From Globisporangium splendens (taxonomy: Eukaryota > Oomycota > Peronosporomycetes > Pythiales > Pythiaceae): a DNA stretch of 64,000 bases. This document shows positions 1 to 11,155 of this stretch, piece by piece. The stretch spans positions 62,001-126,000 of the forward strand of contig VFIW01000013.1 in NCBI GenBank assembly GCA_006386115.1. The letters are read 5' to 3'. The notes under the pieces were generated by a model. The model was not told the DNA's origin. It was given only the letters and a program-made list of their open reading frames with translations, and did not search any database. The position numbers and the translations under genes were made by a program. The first letter of the stretch is position 1. The number at the start of each line of letters is the position of its first letter.

Positions 1-1525
1 AAAAAAACCGTCAAAAAAACACACACACACGAAGGTGTTCGAGCTCAACAGAAAAAAGCGATTGACGTACAGCTCGGCTTCGTAATGCGACTTCATTTGC
101 TCCAGTTTCTCCTTCGAGCGCATGCGCATGAACTTTTGCCAGAACCCCCACAGTCGCCGAAGTTTGGTCAGTTCATTCCTAGCATTGCCAGCATCCAAGA
201 AGTCAGAATCATATATGCCTAAATGAAGTCATGCCACACAGCCAACCTCTTCGCCGCGACCGCGAACCGCTGCGCGCGCTCTTCGATCATGCGGTTCACG
301 TATCCTTTCCACATGGCGAACGTGAGCTCTTTGCGGTTGCTCTTGATCTGGATGTTCTTGATCATGATGAGCCGCTGCATGATCGCCTCATGCTGCGCAG
401 CGATCGCGTTGTGACCCTTCCACGCGACGAAGATCATGCGCGCCATCTGCTGTCGCAGCAGATTGATCGTGCAGTTCATCGTCATGACCGCTGTCCTCGC
501 GCGCACGAGGCTTGCCTGCTTGAATTTTGCCTCGATTTTGACCGCGATGCGACCAAACTTAGCGTAATCCAGGATCTTCTTGGCCAACTACGGACGGCAA
601 AACAGCAGCATAAATGCACTCACAAAACGCGTGAATGGACAGCGATTACGAATTATGCAAACGTACTTTTTCCGGTTTGATGTACGGCTCAACGCTCAGG
701 ACCATGTCAATGAGGTATTTGAGTCGAGGAGCGTCGCTCATGCGCGAGCACCCACAGAAAGCGCACCGCAAAGAGATTCGTTGAGCTACAGAAGCCGCAC
801 GACGTCGTGTGATGGTGGTTGCCTTTTGCCACTGCGAACGCTGGATTCTTCGCCTGGCTCGGTGGTGTCTCCGTAGACGTGAATGTCGCCGCTGGAGTAA
901 TGCCACGTCGATCCACCGTACCACGGTAGACCTTTCCTCCGTCTTTGTACATGCCTGGACCCGCCGCGTCTCCGTAATGCGTCTCACCACGGTGGATACC
1001 GAGATTGTGGATCATCACGTGTGCGTAATTCATCTCGTCTTCGCCGCCACTCTCAAACTCGTCGCTCTCTCGGTCGTTATTCACTTCCGGACGAATGGAT
1101 CCACGGATGGAAACGATCGAGTGCTTCCGTGGACGCGTGGACGTGGTCGATCCAATGCTCATCCGCTTGGTGTCGAACCCTTGCTTGGACGTGATACTGT
1201 ACTTCCGCTGTGCGCTTTGTTTCCGTGTCGCGGGGAACATCGCCAGCGTTCGTGAGCGCTGCTCCGGCGTTGCGGCCCACGCCGGATGCTGTTTCTGCTG
1301 CTGGCGATGGCGGTTTGGAGACACGAGCGGGTCAAAGGCGTGCTGCATGTTATGGATCGCAGCGACAGCGACTGAGTCGCTATGCGGAGGCACCACAGAT
1401 GGCGTCGATGCACTCGACCGTTTCTGCAAAACGGGGTCCAACTGACGAGGAAGCGCCACAGAATTCGCTGACGCCGACGTCGTCAAGGGCGACAACGGCC
1501 GCGCACCGAGCCCTTGCTGTGCCAT
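1..1525 (-). CDS. Hypothetical protein with Trp/IQ-like helical repeats, partial (3' end outside window)
   Basis: Exon 1 starts at the ATG at 1525 and codes for a Ser/Arg-rich, low-complexity N-terminal region. A second exon (about 790-665) reads into a helical segment and ends at a GT donor. A third (589 to about 220) carries repeated blocks such as FVAWKGH and FAMWKGY, each about 25-30 residues and rich in Arg, Ile and Gln. A fourth (about 180-20) continues the pattern with LWGFWQKFMRMR and then leaves the window. Trp spaced in basic helices resembles Sfi1 or IQ-type calmodulin/centrin-binding repeats, so a cytoskeletal or basal-body role is possible. That is an inference from composition only. 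The exon 1 to exon 2 junction is not certain. The start was chosen because the GTG just upstream is not a usual eukaryotic start. Confidence 0.55.
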
Positions 1526-2508
1526 CACAACGGAACACCAACGAGTACGTCAGACGCGGCAAGATTGCGTGTTTTGTACGCGAAGCCTTAGTCGTGCGTG
1601 CGAATTGCGGGTTGACAGAGTCGCTCGAGCGAAAGTTTGGTTCTTCGAGGCGACTTTTCAGGGGAGGGGGAGGCGTTGGAAACCTTTCGAGCATCGGTCA
1701 TCTTTCTAAATAAGGCATGTCAAATGCAGGACGTACAATTAGTTACGCTTGCGGACACAGTCAGTGCTTCAATCAGGCAGTTGCATGAGCTTTAATCACA
1801 CAGTCACAGAGGTGCTCTCAGTTGCAGTCTTTTTGATCAAGATTGTAACTGGCAATCGGTTGCTTTGGCTCGAGCTATCAATGCTATGCGGCCATCACTC
1901 GCCGCACAGTTCCAACTTGCGACACTCTGGTGGACGGAGAGTGCTGTTCTAAACCATCACTCACCACACCAGCATCATATAACAGTGCATTTGCTGCAAA
2001 CACCCTCTTTTATCCAAAAATGTTGAAGCAAAGGATGAATACTGGCGCGAAATGCTTTTGAGACCATTGTAAGCACGGCTACGAAAAAAGGTATCTCTGC
2101 AACATCGTAGTCAGTAGAAATACGAAACTACACGTGCAGCAGACTTCATGGCTACGCTATTGCTTGCGGCAGGCAGCAACTTCAAATGGGAAGACGAACG
2201 CATAGCAGATCAGTAGCGATCCTCTGGAGCTAACACACCATTACGGCGATCGTCGGCGTTTCACTATTTCGCCATCTCAACGACCATGAGGCATCGTCGC
2301 AAACATCTTGTGCGTAGATGCAGACATGGCTACACTTCTCTAATAGCATCCAATCGTACTTAGTGCGAATGATACACTCAAATAGTAGACTAATTCATCT
2401 TTCACCGTTCTGTGCTTGTCAAATGTCGCTCCTTCAAAATCATGTTATATCCCACTCACAAATGCACAGTCCTCTAAATCGGCAACCTCACACTTTTGTC
2501 CTGACGAA
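1526..2508. other. Intergenic region between divergent genes
   Basis: About 1 kb between the 5' ends of a leftward and a rightward gene, so it should hold both promoters. It is more AT-rich than the flanking exons. I see no convincing ORF, RNA gene or repeat. A TTCATCTT word near 2393 fits the loose oomycete initiator pattern but is weak. Confidence 0.5.
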
Positions 2509-3719
2509 ATGGCCGAGTTCCGACAGGCGATCGACGCGGTGGACGCGCTCGAGGCGCATCTGGCACTGCTCGCACGGGGCGGCGAGAGCGTCGACGCGAA
2601 AGCGCATGCGCTGCGCACTCTAACGGTACCGTTTATGTACCTATTGCATGGCGCTAATCTCCACTGCGTTGCCCGCAAAAGAAGAGCTCACGCTGTGCTG
2701 TCTTCTATAGGACGAGCTTCATGGCGCGACGAACGCGCTCATGGCCAAGTTCCGCGCGCGCTTGGAGATAATCGATCCGGTTACGAAGGAGCCGCGGTTC
2801 GGGCCCAAGATGAAGGCCAAGGTGGAGCTGCTGCTGCAGCGCTTTGAGGACGTCCGCGCGGCCGTGGAGACCACGGACATCGTCGCGCAAGTCGAGGATC
2901 AAGTGGCGTGTGCAGCCGCACAGCAAGAGGAGGTGCGGCGGCACGAGCTGCTACAGCAGCAGGAGGTGCAAGAAGCGGAGGCGGTCCGCTCCCGCGCGCT
3001 CGAAGCTGAGCAAGCTCGTGCCGCTCAAGAAGAACAAGTGCGACTCGCGATCGAGCAGACAAGGGAGCAGCAGCGTATCGCCAAACTCGCGGTGTTGGCG
3101 CAGCGAAAGCGCGAAGAACGCGAGCGTGCGCGCGTAGAGCAGGCTAAGAAGCTGGAAGAAGAGAAGACGCGTCTTGAGCAACTCAACGCTGCGATCCCCG
3201 TGGGCAAAGAGGGACTGGAGAAAGCGCTCGCGATGCTGCGCGAGAGCACCGGCAGCGAGGTATGTGTCAGCATTGAGAATGACTTCATATGCAAGTACTA
3301 AACAAACTGATGACATTGCGTATAGGCGCAATATCGTCTCTCGCTCGAGAAGCTGACCGCTGTGGTGCAGAATATCTGCGCATCACCAGAAAACGTCGCG
3401 TTCCGCCACATTCCAAAGGACAATGCGAACTTCCACGCGGACCTGGGTCAATTCCACGGCGGCCACCAGAGTCTCCTGGCCTTGGGATTTCGAGAAATCG
3501 AGCAGGAGGAAGGCAGGGCCGTGTTCACGCTCAAAGTGCGTCTGTTTTGGATACTGGAGTATGGAACTTCCTGGACTAACTGACCTGAACGCGGTTGCTG
3601 TCAATGGAAATCTGTTTGCAAACGAACAGGAGCCTGACTTGGCATCGGATCTGGACGCGTGGAGCGACTGGTTTGACAACCTCAAGACCATGGCCGAGTG
3701 GCTCAAAGCACAGCCATAG
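2509..3719 (+). CDS. Coiled-coil protein with C-terminal PUB (PNGase/UBA-type) domain
   Basis: Four exons join in frame: 2509-2625, 2711-3259, 3326-3535 and 3630-3719, all with GT-AG introns of 66-94 nt, giving 321 aa. The N-terminal half is an Ala/Glu/Arg-rich coiled coil (roughly residues 75-195). From about residue 200 a PUB domain is recognisable: a helix starting EGLEKALAMLRE, then ENVAFRHIPKDN, then a buried GHQSLLALGFREIE segment. PUB domains usually bind the C-terminal tail of the AAA ATPase p97/VCP, so a role in ubiquitin-dependent protein extraction or degradation is likely. I see no UBX or transglutaminase domain, so this is neither a full UBXN6-type protein nor a PNGase. It ends 48 bp from the convergent PH/PDZ gene. 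Confidence 0.8.
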
Positions 3720-3767
3720 AAGACAACAAAAAGAAACACACGATGGGAAAAAGTAAAAATGATGTGT

Positions 3768-6218
3768 TTACATGCATTGGATATCGTGGCGCGTTAGCTT
3801 TTGCACGAGGCCGAGGACGTCCGCGTCGGTGATGTTCTGCATAACGGTGCGAAATTCGCCCAGGGAGAGTGACATGTTTGCATCTTCTTTCTGCTCGTTG
3901 CTGTTGAGGTTCTTCAGGTCATTCACTGCAGCATAGAACGCCGAAAGTATTCCCGGACGCGACTCGGAGCTCTGCTCCTGCTGCTGCTGCTTGTCTTCGT
4001 TGGTTGCGCTTTTCGTTTGCGGCTGCTTGTTGCTGTTGTTGTCCTTGATCAAGTGCCGTGTGATCGTTGCTATGAACTGAGTCGGAGCCACAGACGAGAT
4101 TTTGCCGCATCCGATCGAATCCAAATGATGGAAAAACGCCATGATGTCAGCGTCCGTGAGCGGATGACGCTCAGTGGCATCTGACACCGTCGTTGTGCCT
4201 GTCGAAGCCACCATGGTCAGATGGATGTCGCCGCCTTTTGTCACAGTGGTTGCAGTTGGTACCGGACCAAAATCGTCGTTGCCGAGTTGCAGCACCAGCA
4301 TAGGATCAACGGTCTCTGCCATTTCCTCGATCTCTTCGACACGTACGCCGACGACGGAGCATTTCTGGAAGCAGCGCTTTTGGTCCTCTCGAAGGCACGG
4401 CTTTGGATTCTTCTTGGTCGCTTTCTTCTGGCTGCTGCCATCTCTGCTGTTGATGAGCGTCGCGACTGAGAGCGGATACCGAATATCGTCCTGTGCGATC
4501 GCCGACTCCAAGTGCAGCAGCACGAACCAGAGACACGCGTCGGTATCGAGCAGAACGTTGAGAAACAGTGTCGTCGCGAGTGCGCTCGTCGTGCTGCCAC
4601 CCGTGAGCGTCACTTTGAGACCGTTTTTGCAGTTGTCCTCGCTCACGAGCTCGACTTCGCAGTGACGAAGCGGCAAGTCTGCGGCGGTGGTGATGTCGTG
4701 GCTCTTACCACCGTCGTCTTTTGCGTTGCTATCATCCAGCGACATGACCCGGAGCTTGCCGTGCTCTAAGACACAGTTTTGCAGCACCCATGCGTCGCGT
4801 GAGCGCCATTTGACGCCCAGCACGCCGTGTTTTGTGCACGGGACGCGAAACGTGAGCGTCATGGGGTGCTGGTATCCTTTCTTGTGACGCAGGTGGTGCC
4901 AAATGGTCTCGAACGAGTCGCGGGCCATGCCGAACTGCGAGATGGAGACCAGGATGCTGCCTTGCGGGATGATGATCGGGGGAATGCCTGCTTTTGCTTT
5001 CTTCTTGGTCCTGGCTCCTGTATCAGTATCCTGTGGCGGTGGCTTGTGGCTCAGCACGACGATCCGTTTGCGGAAGCGCTCGACGGCTAGTCCCGCGTAA
5101 GCGCCAGCGGGGACATCGACCGTGTACACGACGCTGTGCGCCAAGATTGCGTGGATGTCATCTCCAAAGAGCCTCTGGACCTTGGTCGCGCGAATGGATT
5201 TGGCGGCGCGCTGCAGCATGGTGACTCAGCGTTCAGTCTCCTTGATCGAACCTGGTGCGAGCGAGATCTCGCGACCCAGATTGCGCAGCACGAACGCGTT
5301 GGCCGTGATGAGAGTTGATGCGACGTGGCACGTCGGGATCAGCTGCGTCTCGAACTTGGAGCCTACTTTGCGCTCGCTCGCTTTGACGCGCATTCTGCTG
5401 TCCTGATCCAGTTCGACGAACCTCTTTTTCCACGGCTCACCGGACTTGATCTGGACGTCCATGAAGCCACGCAGTTGGTACGCGTCGTCGCCGTTTGCTT
5501 CTTTCTTTTTGTTTTCTCTATTGTGGCGGTACTTGAGCGAGATGATGCGCATGCGAATAGCCGTGACCCAGTCCGAACGCACGTGCTCACCTGGTGCTGC
5601 GAGGATCAAATGCGCTTGACCCGTCGCGTACGACACAAGGATGCGGTGCTGTTTGAGAAACTCGACGCCTTCGTCCTCGCTCACGAAAGACTATACCATG
5701 AGCACGAATTGCTTCATCATGCGGGTCTTCTTTTCGGACTCCTTGCAAAACCGGAGAGACAAGCGCCCCAGTTCGATGTACCGCTGCTTCCACTTGTACT
5801 TTGTCCGCAGCAGCATGCGCTCGAACTCCTCGTGCATCGAGATCTCCTTGCGCAGCAAGAACGTTCCCTTGACCACCGTTGCGAGCGCGTCGAGCTGTTC
5901 GTGGAGGTGGTGGTACTACATTTTGGCATCCGCGTCCGTGTTGGCAATGTACACGTCCGTCGCCTTATCAGTCGTCAAGCTGAACGAACGCGGCGGCGCG
6001 CGCGCATTGAGCTCGACGTAGTAATGAAGCCGCGTGGCCGGCGTGAACATGTACGCGTTGGCGATTTTCTGCTCAAACTTGGGTCGCGGGTCCGTCACGT
6101 AGTAGTCGATGCGCGAGTCCAAGAGCACGAGAAACATGCGGTTGCGCTTGGCATCGGCCTTGACGCCGTGCTGCACGATCAAGCACCCGCAGACAATGCC
6201 GCGAATGTAGTCTTCCAT
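3768..6218 (-). pseudogene. PH/PDZ multidomain protein gene interrupted by three in-frame stop codons
   Basis: A single reading frame runs from the ATG at 6218 to the stop at 3768, about 816 codons, with no frameshift but with TAG at 5916-5918, TAG at 5691-5693 and TGA at 5226-5228. Domains in order: PH 1 (about 6218-5890), PH 2 (about 5880-5530), PH 3 (about 5500-5195), a PDZ-like segment (GSILVSI, then SFETIWHHL, then PMTLTFRVP; about 5180-4830), a further beta-rich region and an EF-hand-like C-terminus (LTDADIMAFF). PH and PDZ domains point to a phosphoinositide-binding scaffold at a membrane. The first stop falls at the conserved Trp of the PH 1 C-terminal helix (DAKM-stop-YHHL) and the third at the same site of PH 3 (ETER-stop-VTML). 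Both fit TGG changed by one transition. No intron with good sites removes them. A pseudogene or null allele is likelier than readthrough. If only part is translated, the ORF 3768-5219 is the longest piece. Confidence 0.7.
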
Positions 6219-6590
6219 GAAGGACGGATGTGATATGTGAGCGTTCTTCGTTGTGCTGTGGTGATGGTGATCTCGGCGAGTTGCTTTCGCGAGCGTGTGA
6301 GGAGTTATTTTAGAGCTCTCGGAGAAGATCGGAGCGACCAATTTGGAAGAGATACTTGAAAGAACCGACAACTTCAACTCTGGTCACCGTCACCAAAGCA
6401 AAAAAAGCGACTTCAAACGAGAAGGGGAAAGATTGGAAACAATGTACTTTGTACAGGCGATGACAGCATTCTACTCTACTCTGCTGCTGTGTCGTCGTCG
6501 CTTTGTGAGGTGGGAGTTTGGATTCAAGCTGGAGCGTTGATGATCCGCCTGGGCTGCAGGTTGCGAGGGGAGTGGTCTCCATCTGCATCG
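6219..6590. other. Intergenic region, tandem leftward genes
   Basis: About 370 bp between the end of the F-BAR gene and the start of the PH/PDZ gene. It should hold the 3' end of one and the promoter of the other. I see no gene or repeat in it. Confidence 0.5.
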
Positions 6591-8480
6591 TTAGCGGCAA
6601 GATACAGCATCCACAGTTCCGTCTTCGTCTTCAACATCGTTACTCGGCGCGCTTGTGCTACTTCTACTACTGCCACTGCTAGAAAGACTCGACTCGGTGC
6701 CGCTGTTGTCCTCCGGTTGCTCCGCACTCGCACATGGTAGTTCCTTGGAGGAACTATGCGCGGACACGTCAGCCGCACGCGATTCGTACGCGCGAGCGAT
6801 CGCATGCGCCACATCCCGAGCGAGTGCAACTCGCAGATCCGTGACGTCTTCGTCACCAGATGTACTGGCACATGATGGCAGCGATGACGGACGACAATCG
6901 ATCCGCAACTGGTCAAAACGAATGGACTCTGGTTTCGTGGGACGCCCATTAAGCTCAACAGGATGAACTTGCTCATTCGCATGGTCACTATCTCCAGCAA
7001 TAGCGCCAGTCGCTCGGGTCCTCGTGACGAGCACATCGATCAGCAGCACTTGGTTGCCTCCTTCGTGATCAAACGGGATCTTTCGCACGGCCAAGTCGCC
7101 GATTTCAAGCTGTTTCTTCTTGAGCGGGCGTGGGCACGGCGTTGCCGTCGGTGACGTGACGAGGAACGACGTCGCGAGCGGGTTGATGCACAGATCACGA
7201 ACCGTCATACTGGGCACGTCGTACGCGGCAGCACGGTGCAGCAGGACGAATTCGCGAATGTCGCCCTCAAAGTCGACGTTTTCGATCTTGCCAGCGATCA
7301 TTTGCCAGTCGTACTAAACGATAGCGAAGAGAATTCCCATCTCAGTGCGCATTGAAATGCTGTTTGAATTGACCATCGTACCTGCTCGTTGGCGAGTGCC
7401 GAGGACTCAAAGACGACGTGTTTGCGGAGATTCGTGGCCAGATTGGAAATGCGGTGCTCGGCGATTTGCTGTCATACATACACACACACGAGTTTGGTGC
7501 TTGGACACAAGCACACACCACAAACAAAGGAGGACCTACCTGATATTCGGTCAGCACGGACTGCAGCGCCCGGTACATGTCAATGCGACTTTGCTCCACA
7601 GCCTGCCAAGATCGCTGGCACCTTCGGCGCGAGAGTTCGGTGGTCTCGAGCGCCTTGGCCGTGTTGGCGCACACGTTGTCTTTGCGCTGCTGATCGGACA
7701 CCAACAGCCAATTCACAAGCTTCTGGCTGTTGTTGTTGAACGCGGACTTGCTGCGTGGGTCCGCTGGCGATGATGATGGACCGTCGTATCTCGTGCCTTG
7801 TGGATCCTCTTCGGTGTGCAGCTGTATGAGCTGGTGGTGGTACTGGCTCTCGATGACCGTGCTGGAAAAGCCCGCGTCCATCGCAGCGGCGAACGTGACG
7901 GCGGCGTCGCGGAACTGCTTGTCGAACACGCCATAGTCCTTTCTGTAGAGATCCTCCTGAGCCTGGAATGAGAGCGTAACGAAGTGATGCATCAGTGCGT
8001 CAAGCCCAACAATCACATCGCTTATAGTACGTTCCTTACCTTTGCCTGCTTTTTGATGTTGTACACGAGCTTGGAGAGGTTCTGCGCCTTCTGGTAGTTG
8101 TACGTGTACAGCGCCTCAATGGGCTTGAGCACGTCTTCTTCGAGGTTCTTCGCGAGCATGCGGTGCTGCACGCTCGCGTTGACGTACTGCGCGCGGAGCG
8201 TGCCGAGCGCCTCGCGCGTCGTGCCGTGCTCCAGCTCGTCGATCTGTGACTGCTGCGCGATGCGTGCCAAGTCGCTCGCGTATTGCTTCTCGAGTGCTAC
8301 GCGGCTCTTGAGCAACGAAATGAGCTGGTTTTGCGTCGTGAGGCCGTGGCCGCAGCTCGTCTTGACGGCGTCTACGCTGAAGAGTAAGTCGGTCGCGAAC
8401 GACAGGTGCGGGATCGAGATGCGGCGCGTGGCTATCGACGGATCGTGAGACGCTGCCGACATGTTGGCAACGGACATCAT
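6591..8480 (-). CDS. F-BAR (FCH) domain protein
   Basis: Four exons: 8480 to about 8041, about 7963-7561, about 7467-7382, and 7318-6591, about 550 aa. The first exon reads SIPHLSFATDLLFSVDAVKTSC, then TQNQLISLLKSRVALEKQYASDLARIAQ, which is a typical FCH start. Exons 2 and 3 continue the long helical F-BAR dimer (a four-helix pattern with TAKALETTELSRRRCQRSW and ISNLATNLRKHVV). The last exon holds the end of the helix bundle and then a Ser/Asp-rich, probably disordered tail. F-BAR proteins bind and bend membranes and link them to actin and endocytosis. No SH3 or RhoGAP domain is visible. All junctions use GT-AG and join in phase. The start has two tandem ATGs (8480 and 8477). Confidence 0.8.
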
Positions 8481-9389
8481 TGATGTCGGGAGCGTGTGGG
8501 TGGAGGGCTGCGAATGCGAGTACTTCTACTGCTGCTGGAGACGCGCGCGCGTGTGCGCGGATGTTGGAATGGGGAGCTGCTCGTGCGAGACAAGACGTGG
8601 AAAAAAGAACAGGAGCTAAAGAAAGTGGCGCCAAAAATGGCAATGAGGTACATCCGTCCTTTCTGTCTCCTTGTGCAAAAAGAGCATCTTCGGATAAAAG
8701 AGAGTGGCGAGAACCAAAAATACTGATATATGACAGTGAGGTCGTGAGTGATGGCTACCGAGCAGCATTCCCCGTCGACCAGAGTGATGCAAGTTCAAAC
8801 TGTACGGTGAGCGATGGACAGGATTTCTGATCAGGTGACTGTTTTCCACAGCAAGGGCGTGGTTATGGGGTACGATTGGATGCTGGAATTGGCGGAGCGT
8901 AGTGCGTCTGTACCCGTCGCCTTACCAGATGGTGGTGCTGCCAGTGATGATGTCGGATGGTCGTAGCGATAGCGAAAAAAACAAAATGCCGACGATTATC
9001 ACAATGGTGAATTAGCTCGAGAGGATCATTACTGATCTACTATGCATTCCTGCTTCCCACTCCCTGCCGCAAACAACAGCTGGATCAGGGTGCTTTGGTA
9101 ACTAACTACACGTTGCATTCATGAACTACTGCTCAGTCGCGATGTCTACTGCACATACACAGTGTTGAAGTTGAACATTTCCACAAAGTACGAGATTGCA
9201 GAGATACCTTTATTGCAGCCATGTTTGCAATGGTCTTACCACGCAGTGGAGTAGTCAGTGGTCCTTATGGTGGTGCACAAGGCAAAAATGAAGAGTAACT
9301 TAGCACTCACGTCAAATCAGAATATTTCCTCAACACATCGAAAGCCATACTCGATGCATTTTTGTCACATAGGCTCAAGGATGAGCTCT
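8481..9389. other. Intergenic region
   Basis: About 900 bp between the 5' end of the F-BAR gene and the 3' end of MFS copy 1. Small ORFs here have no recognisable content. No RNA gene or obvious repeat was seen. Confidence 0.45.
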
Positions 9390-10832
9390 TCAATGAGTTT
9401 CCTTTTGTCCACGTCGCGCACGAAACTCAGCCTGGATCTCCTCGTTTGTCTTGCCCGACGTCTCGGGGATCATCGCGAACGTGAACAGGTAGAAGAACGC
9501 GACCACAGCGACGAACGGGACAAACGAAAAGTCATTCAGCGCGTCCGAGATGTACGGGAACGACACGCCGACCGCGAGGTTGGACGCGTAGTTGAAGAAC
9601 ACGCAGATCGACACGGCCGTCGCACGCACCGAGTCTGGGAATAAATCTGCCATCACAGCGTAGATGAGCGGTCCGACGCTCACGGCGAAGCAGCCCACGT
9701 AGATGCCTGTGAACACGATCGAGAGCTCGGCGATGTTGACGAGAAACGCGATCGTGATCCCAATGCCACTCACGAACATGCCGAGGAACCCGAAGAGCAT
9801 GATCTTGCGGTAGCCGAAGCGCGTGACGAGATACCCCGTGGCGAAGGTCGGCAGCAAGTTCATGGCGTTGATGATGACGCTTCCGATCCGATCGTCGCTG
9901 ATTCCTGCGTCCTTGAACAGGCTGGAGGAATAGTAGAACACGCCGCTGATACCTGAGAGCTGCTGTCCCGCAGCAAGCCCGATCGCACCGATAAGCTGGA
10001 GACGGAATGCTGGCGAGAGAACCTGAGAAAACGGACTCTGCACCGGAGTCTGATGCTTGATGTCGTCCTCGATCGCTAGTTCCATGTCGGAAGCACTCGC
10101 CGCACTTGGCTCAAACCAGGTTCGCGCGAGCTCGACGTGGTCTTCCCCATAGATGCGCGCCATGACGAGTGTTGCCTCGCGTTGCTTTCCGTTTGCGAGC
10201 AGCCAGGCTGGGCTCTCGACCAGGAACGAGAAGGCGAGGACTAAGAAGGTCGCCCCATACACAATGGGAAACCCTGCAATGTAGCGCCACCCGCTGCTCG
10301 TGTTGGCGAAGAAGAACGTGCACACGACAAGCAACGAACCGATCGCAACGCCAAGTTGCACACCAACGCTTAGCGTCTTGCGGAGATGTGGTGGCGAGAT
10401 CTCGTTGACGTAACCGCCAGACAGTCCCGTCGCGAAGCCAGAGCAAATGCCAGCGACGGCTCTGCCCACGGCGAATACGGCAATGCTCGAGGCACTCGCT
10501 TGGATCGCGGCACCGACGATCATAAACAACGAACTACCCATGAGCGTCTTTCGTCGTCCATATCGATCCGCCAGACTTCCGCACGAGAGACTACCGATCA
10601 TACCGCCGACGATCCACGCGTTCACAACGTAGGTCCACTCGGCCTTGGAATGACCTGGGAACATGAGGCACGTGCCTTCGACAACGGGACGCGCGTCGCA
10701 GTCGGGTTGGCTGGCAAACGTCGATAGATTGAGCTGGGAGAGCGACCACCCGAACTGGAAGGGCAGCATGAACGCTACGAGGACACTCGCATAGAGCGCT
10801 GGTCGGGCAGCAGCCCGCAATGCAGCAACCAT
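9390..10832 (-). CDS. MFS sugar transporter, copy 1, N-terminus lost
   Basis: The ORF encodes a 12-helix major facilitator of the sugar porter type. Visible marks are DRYGRRKT after helix 2, PETSGKT at the end of helix 12, and the signature GQQLSGISGVFYY in helix 7. It would move hexoses or related polyols across the plasma membrane. From 10803 down to about 9403 it is the reverse complement of copy 2 (13630-15030) with no indel and only about one mismatch inside (9472, Met here, Thr in copy 2). Upstream of 10803 the match stops abruptly. The native N-terminal tail seen in copy 2 is replaced by the antisense of a DNAJC27-like gene fragment, so this copy has no obvious promoter of its own. The ATG at 10832 lies inside that foreign sequence. 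The transmembrane core is complete, but expression is doubtful. Confidence 0.7.
   Translation of the reverse strand: MVAALRAAARPALYASVLVAFMLPFQFGWSLSQLNLSTFASQPDCDARPVVEGTCLMFPGHSKAEWTYVVNAWIVGGMIGSLSCGSLADRYGRRKTLMGSSLFMIVGAAIQASASSIAVFAVGRAVAGICSGFATGLSGGYVNEISPPHLRKTLSVGVQLGVAIGSLLVVCTFFFANTSSGWRYIAGFPIVYGATFLVLAFSFLVESPAWLLANGKQREATLVMARIYGEDHVELARTWFEPSAASASDMELAIEDDIKHQTPVQSPFSQVLSPAFRLQLIGAIGLAAGQQLSGISGVFYYSSSLFKDAGISDDRIGSVIINAMNLLPTFATGYLVTRFGYRKIMLFGFLGMFVSGIGITIAFLVNIAELSIVFTGIYVGCFAVSVGPLIYAVMADLFPDSVRATAVSICVFFNYASNLAVGVSFPYISDALNDFSFVPFVAVVAFFYLFTFAMIPETSGKTNEEIQAEFRARRGQKETH
9403..10803 (-). repeat. Left arm of a 1.4-kb near-identical inverted repeat (MFS body)
   Basis: Position x here pairs with position 24433 minus x in the right arm, without gaps. 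Protein and antisense frames are identical along most of its length. One mismatch lies at 9472 (paired with 14961), another at the edge (9411, paired with 15022). Confidence 0.9.
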
Positions 10833-11155
10833 CGGCCGCGCCGAACTCCACCAGCAACCAGAATGACGTCCCACCGAGTGTGCTGCGCATCAAGGTCATC
10901 TCGATGGGCGAATTCGGGGTCGGCAAAAGCTGTGTCATCAAGCGCTTTTGCGAGGAGAAATTCGTGAGCAAGTACATCTCGACGATCGGCATCGACTATG
11001 GCGTCAAGCCCGTGCTCGTGCACGGCGAGGAAGTGCGCGTCAACTCCTGGGACCTCTCGGGTCTGTCCGAGTTCCTCGAGGTGCGCAACGAGTTCTACAA
11101 GGACACACAGGGTGGGATCCTCATGTTTGACGTTTCGTCGCGGAAAAGCTTGGAA
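10804..11155 (+). pseudogene. 5' fragment of a DNAJC27/RBJ-type small GTPase
   Basis: The ATG at 10820 opens a frame with a Rab-like GTPase N-terminus: LRIKVISMGEFGVGKSCVIK (P-loop GxxxxGKS), then FVSKYISTIGIDYGVK (switch I region), then WDLSG (switch II entry), then VRNEFYKDTQGGILMFDV. These blocks match DNAJC27 (RBJ), a GTPase with a C-terminal J domain, better than other Rabs. The similarity stops after RKSLE near 11155, where unrelated sequence begins. The NKxD and SAK motifs and the J domain are absent. The upstream side is cut 16 nt before the ATG at the edge of the inverted repeat. It is therefore a truncated copy. An intact gene would be expected elsewhere in the genome. Confidence 0.75.

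Noticed and set aside
5880..5960. A 39-nt intron (GTGTAC...ATGTAG) removing the first stop of the PH/PDZ gene
   Set aside because: Too short compared with other introns here, and it would delete the last strand and helix of the PH domain.
10817..10874. N-terminal extension of MFS copy 1 as a real protein start
   Set aside because: These codons are the antisense of the DNAJC27 fragment and share nothing with the transporter N-terminus of copy 2.
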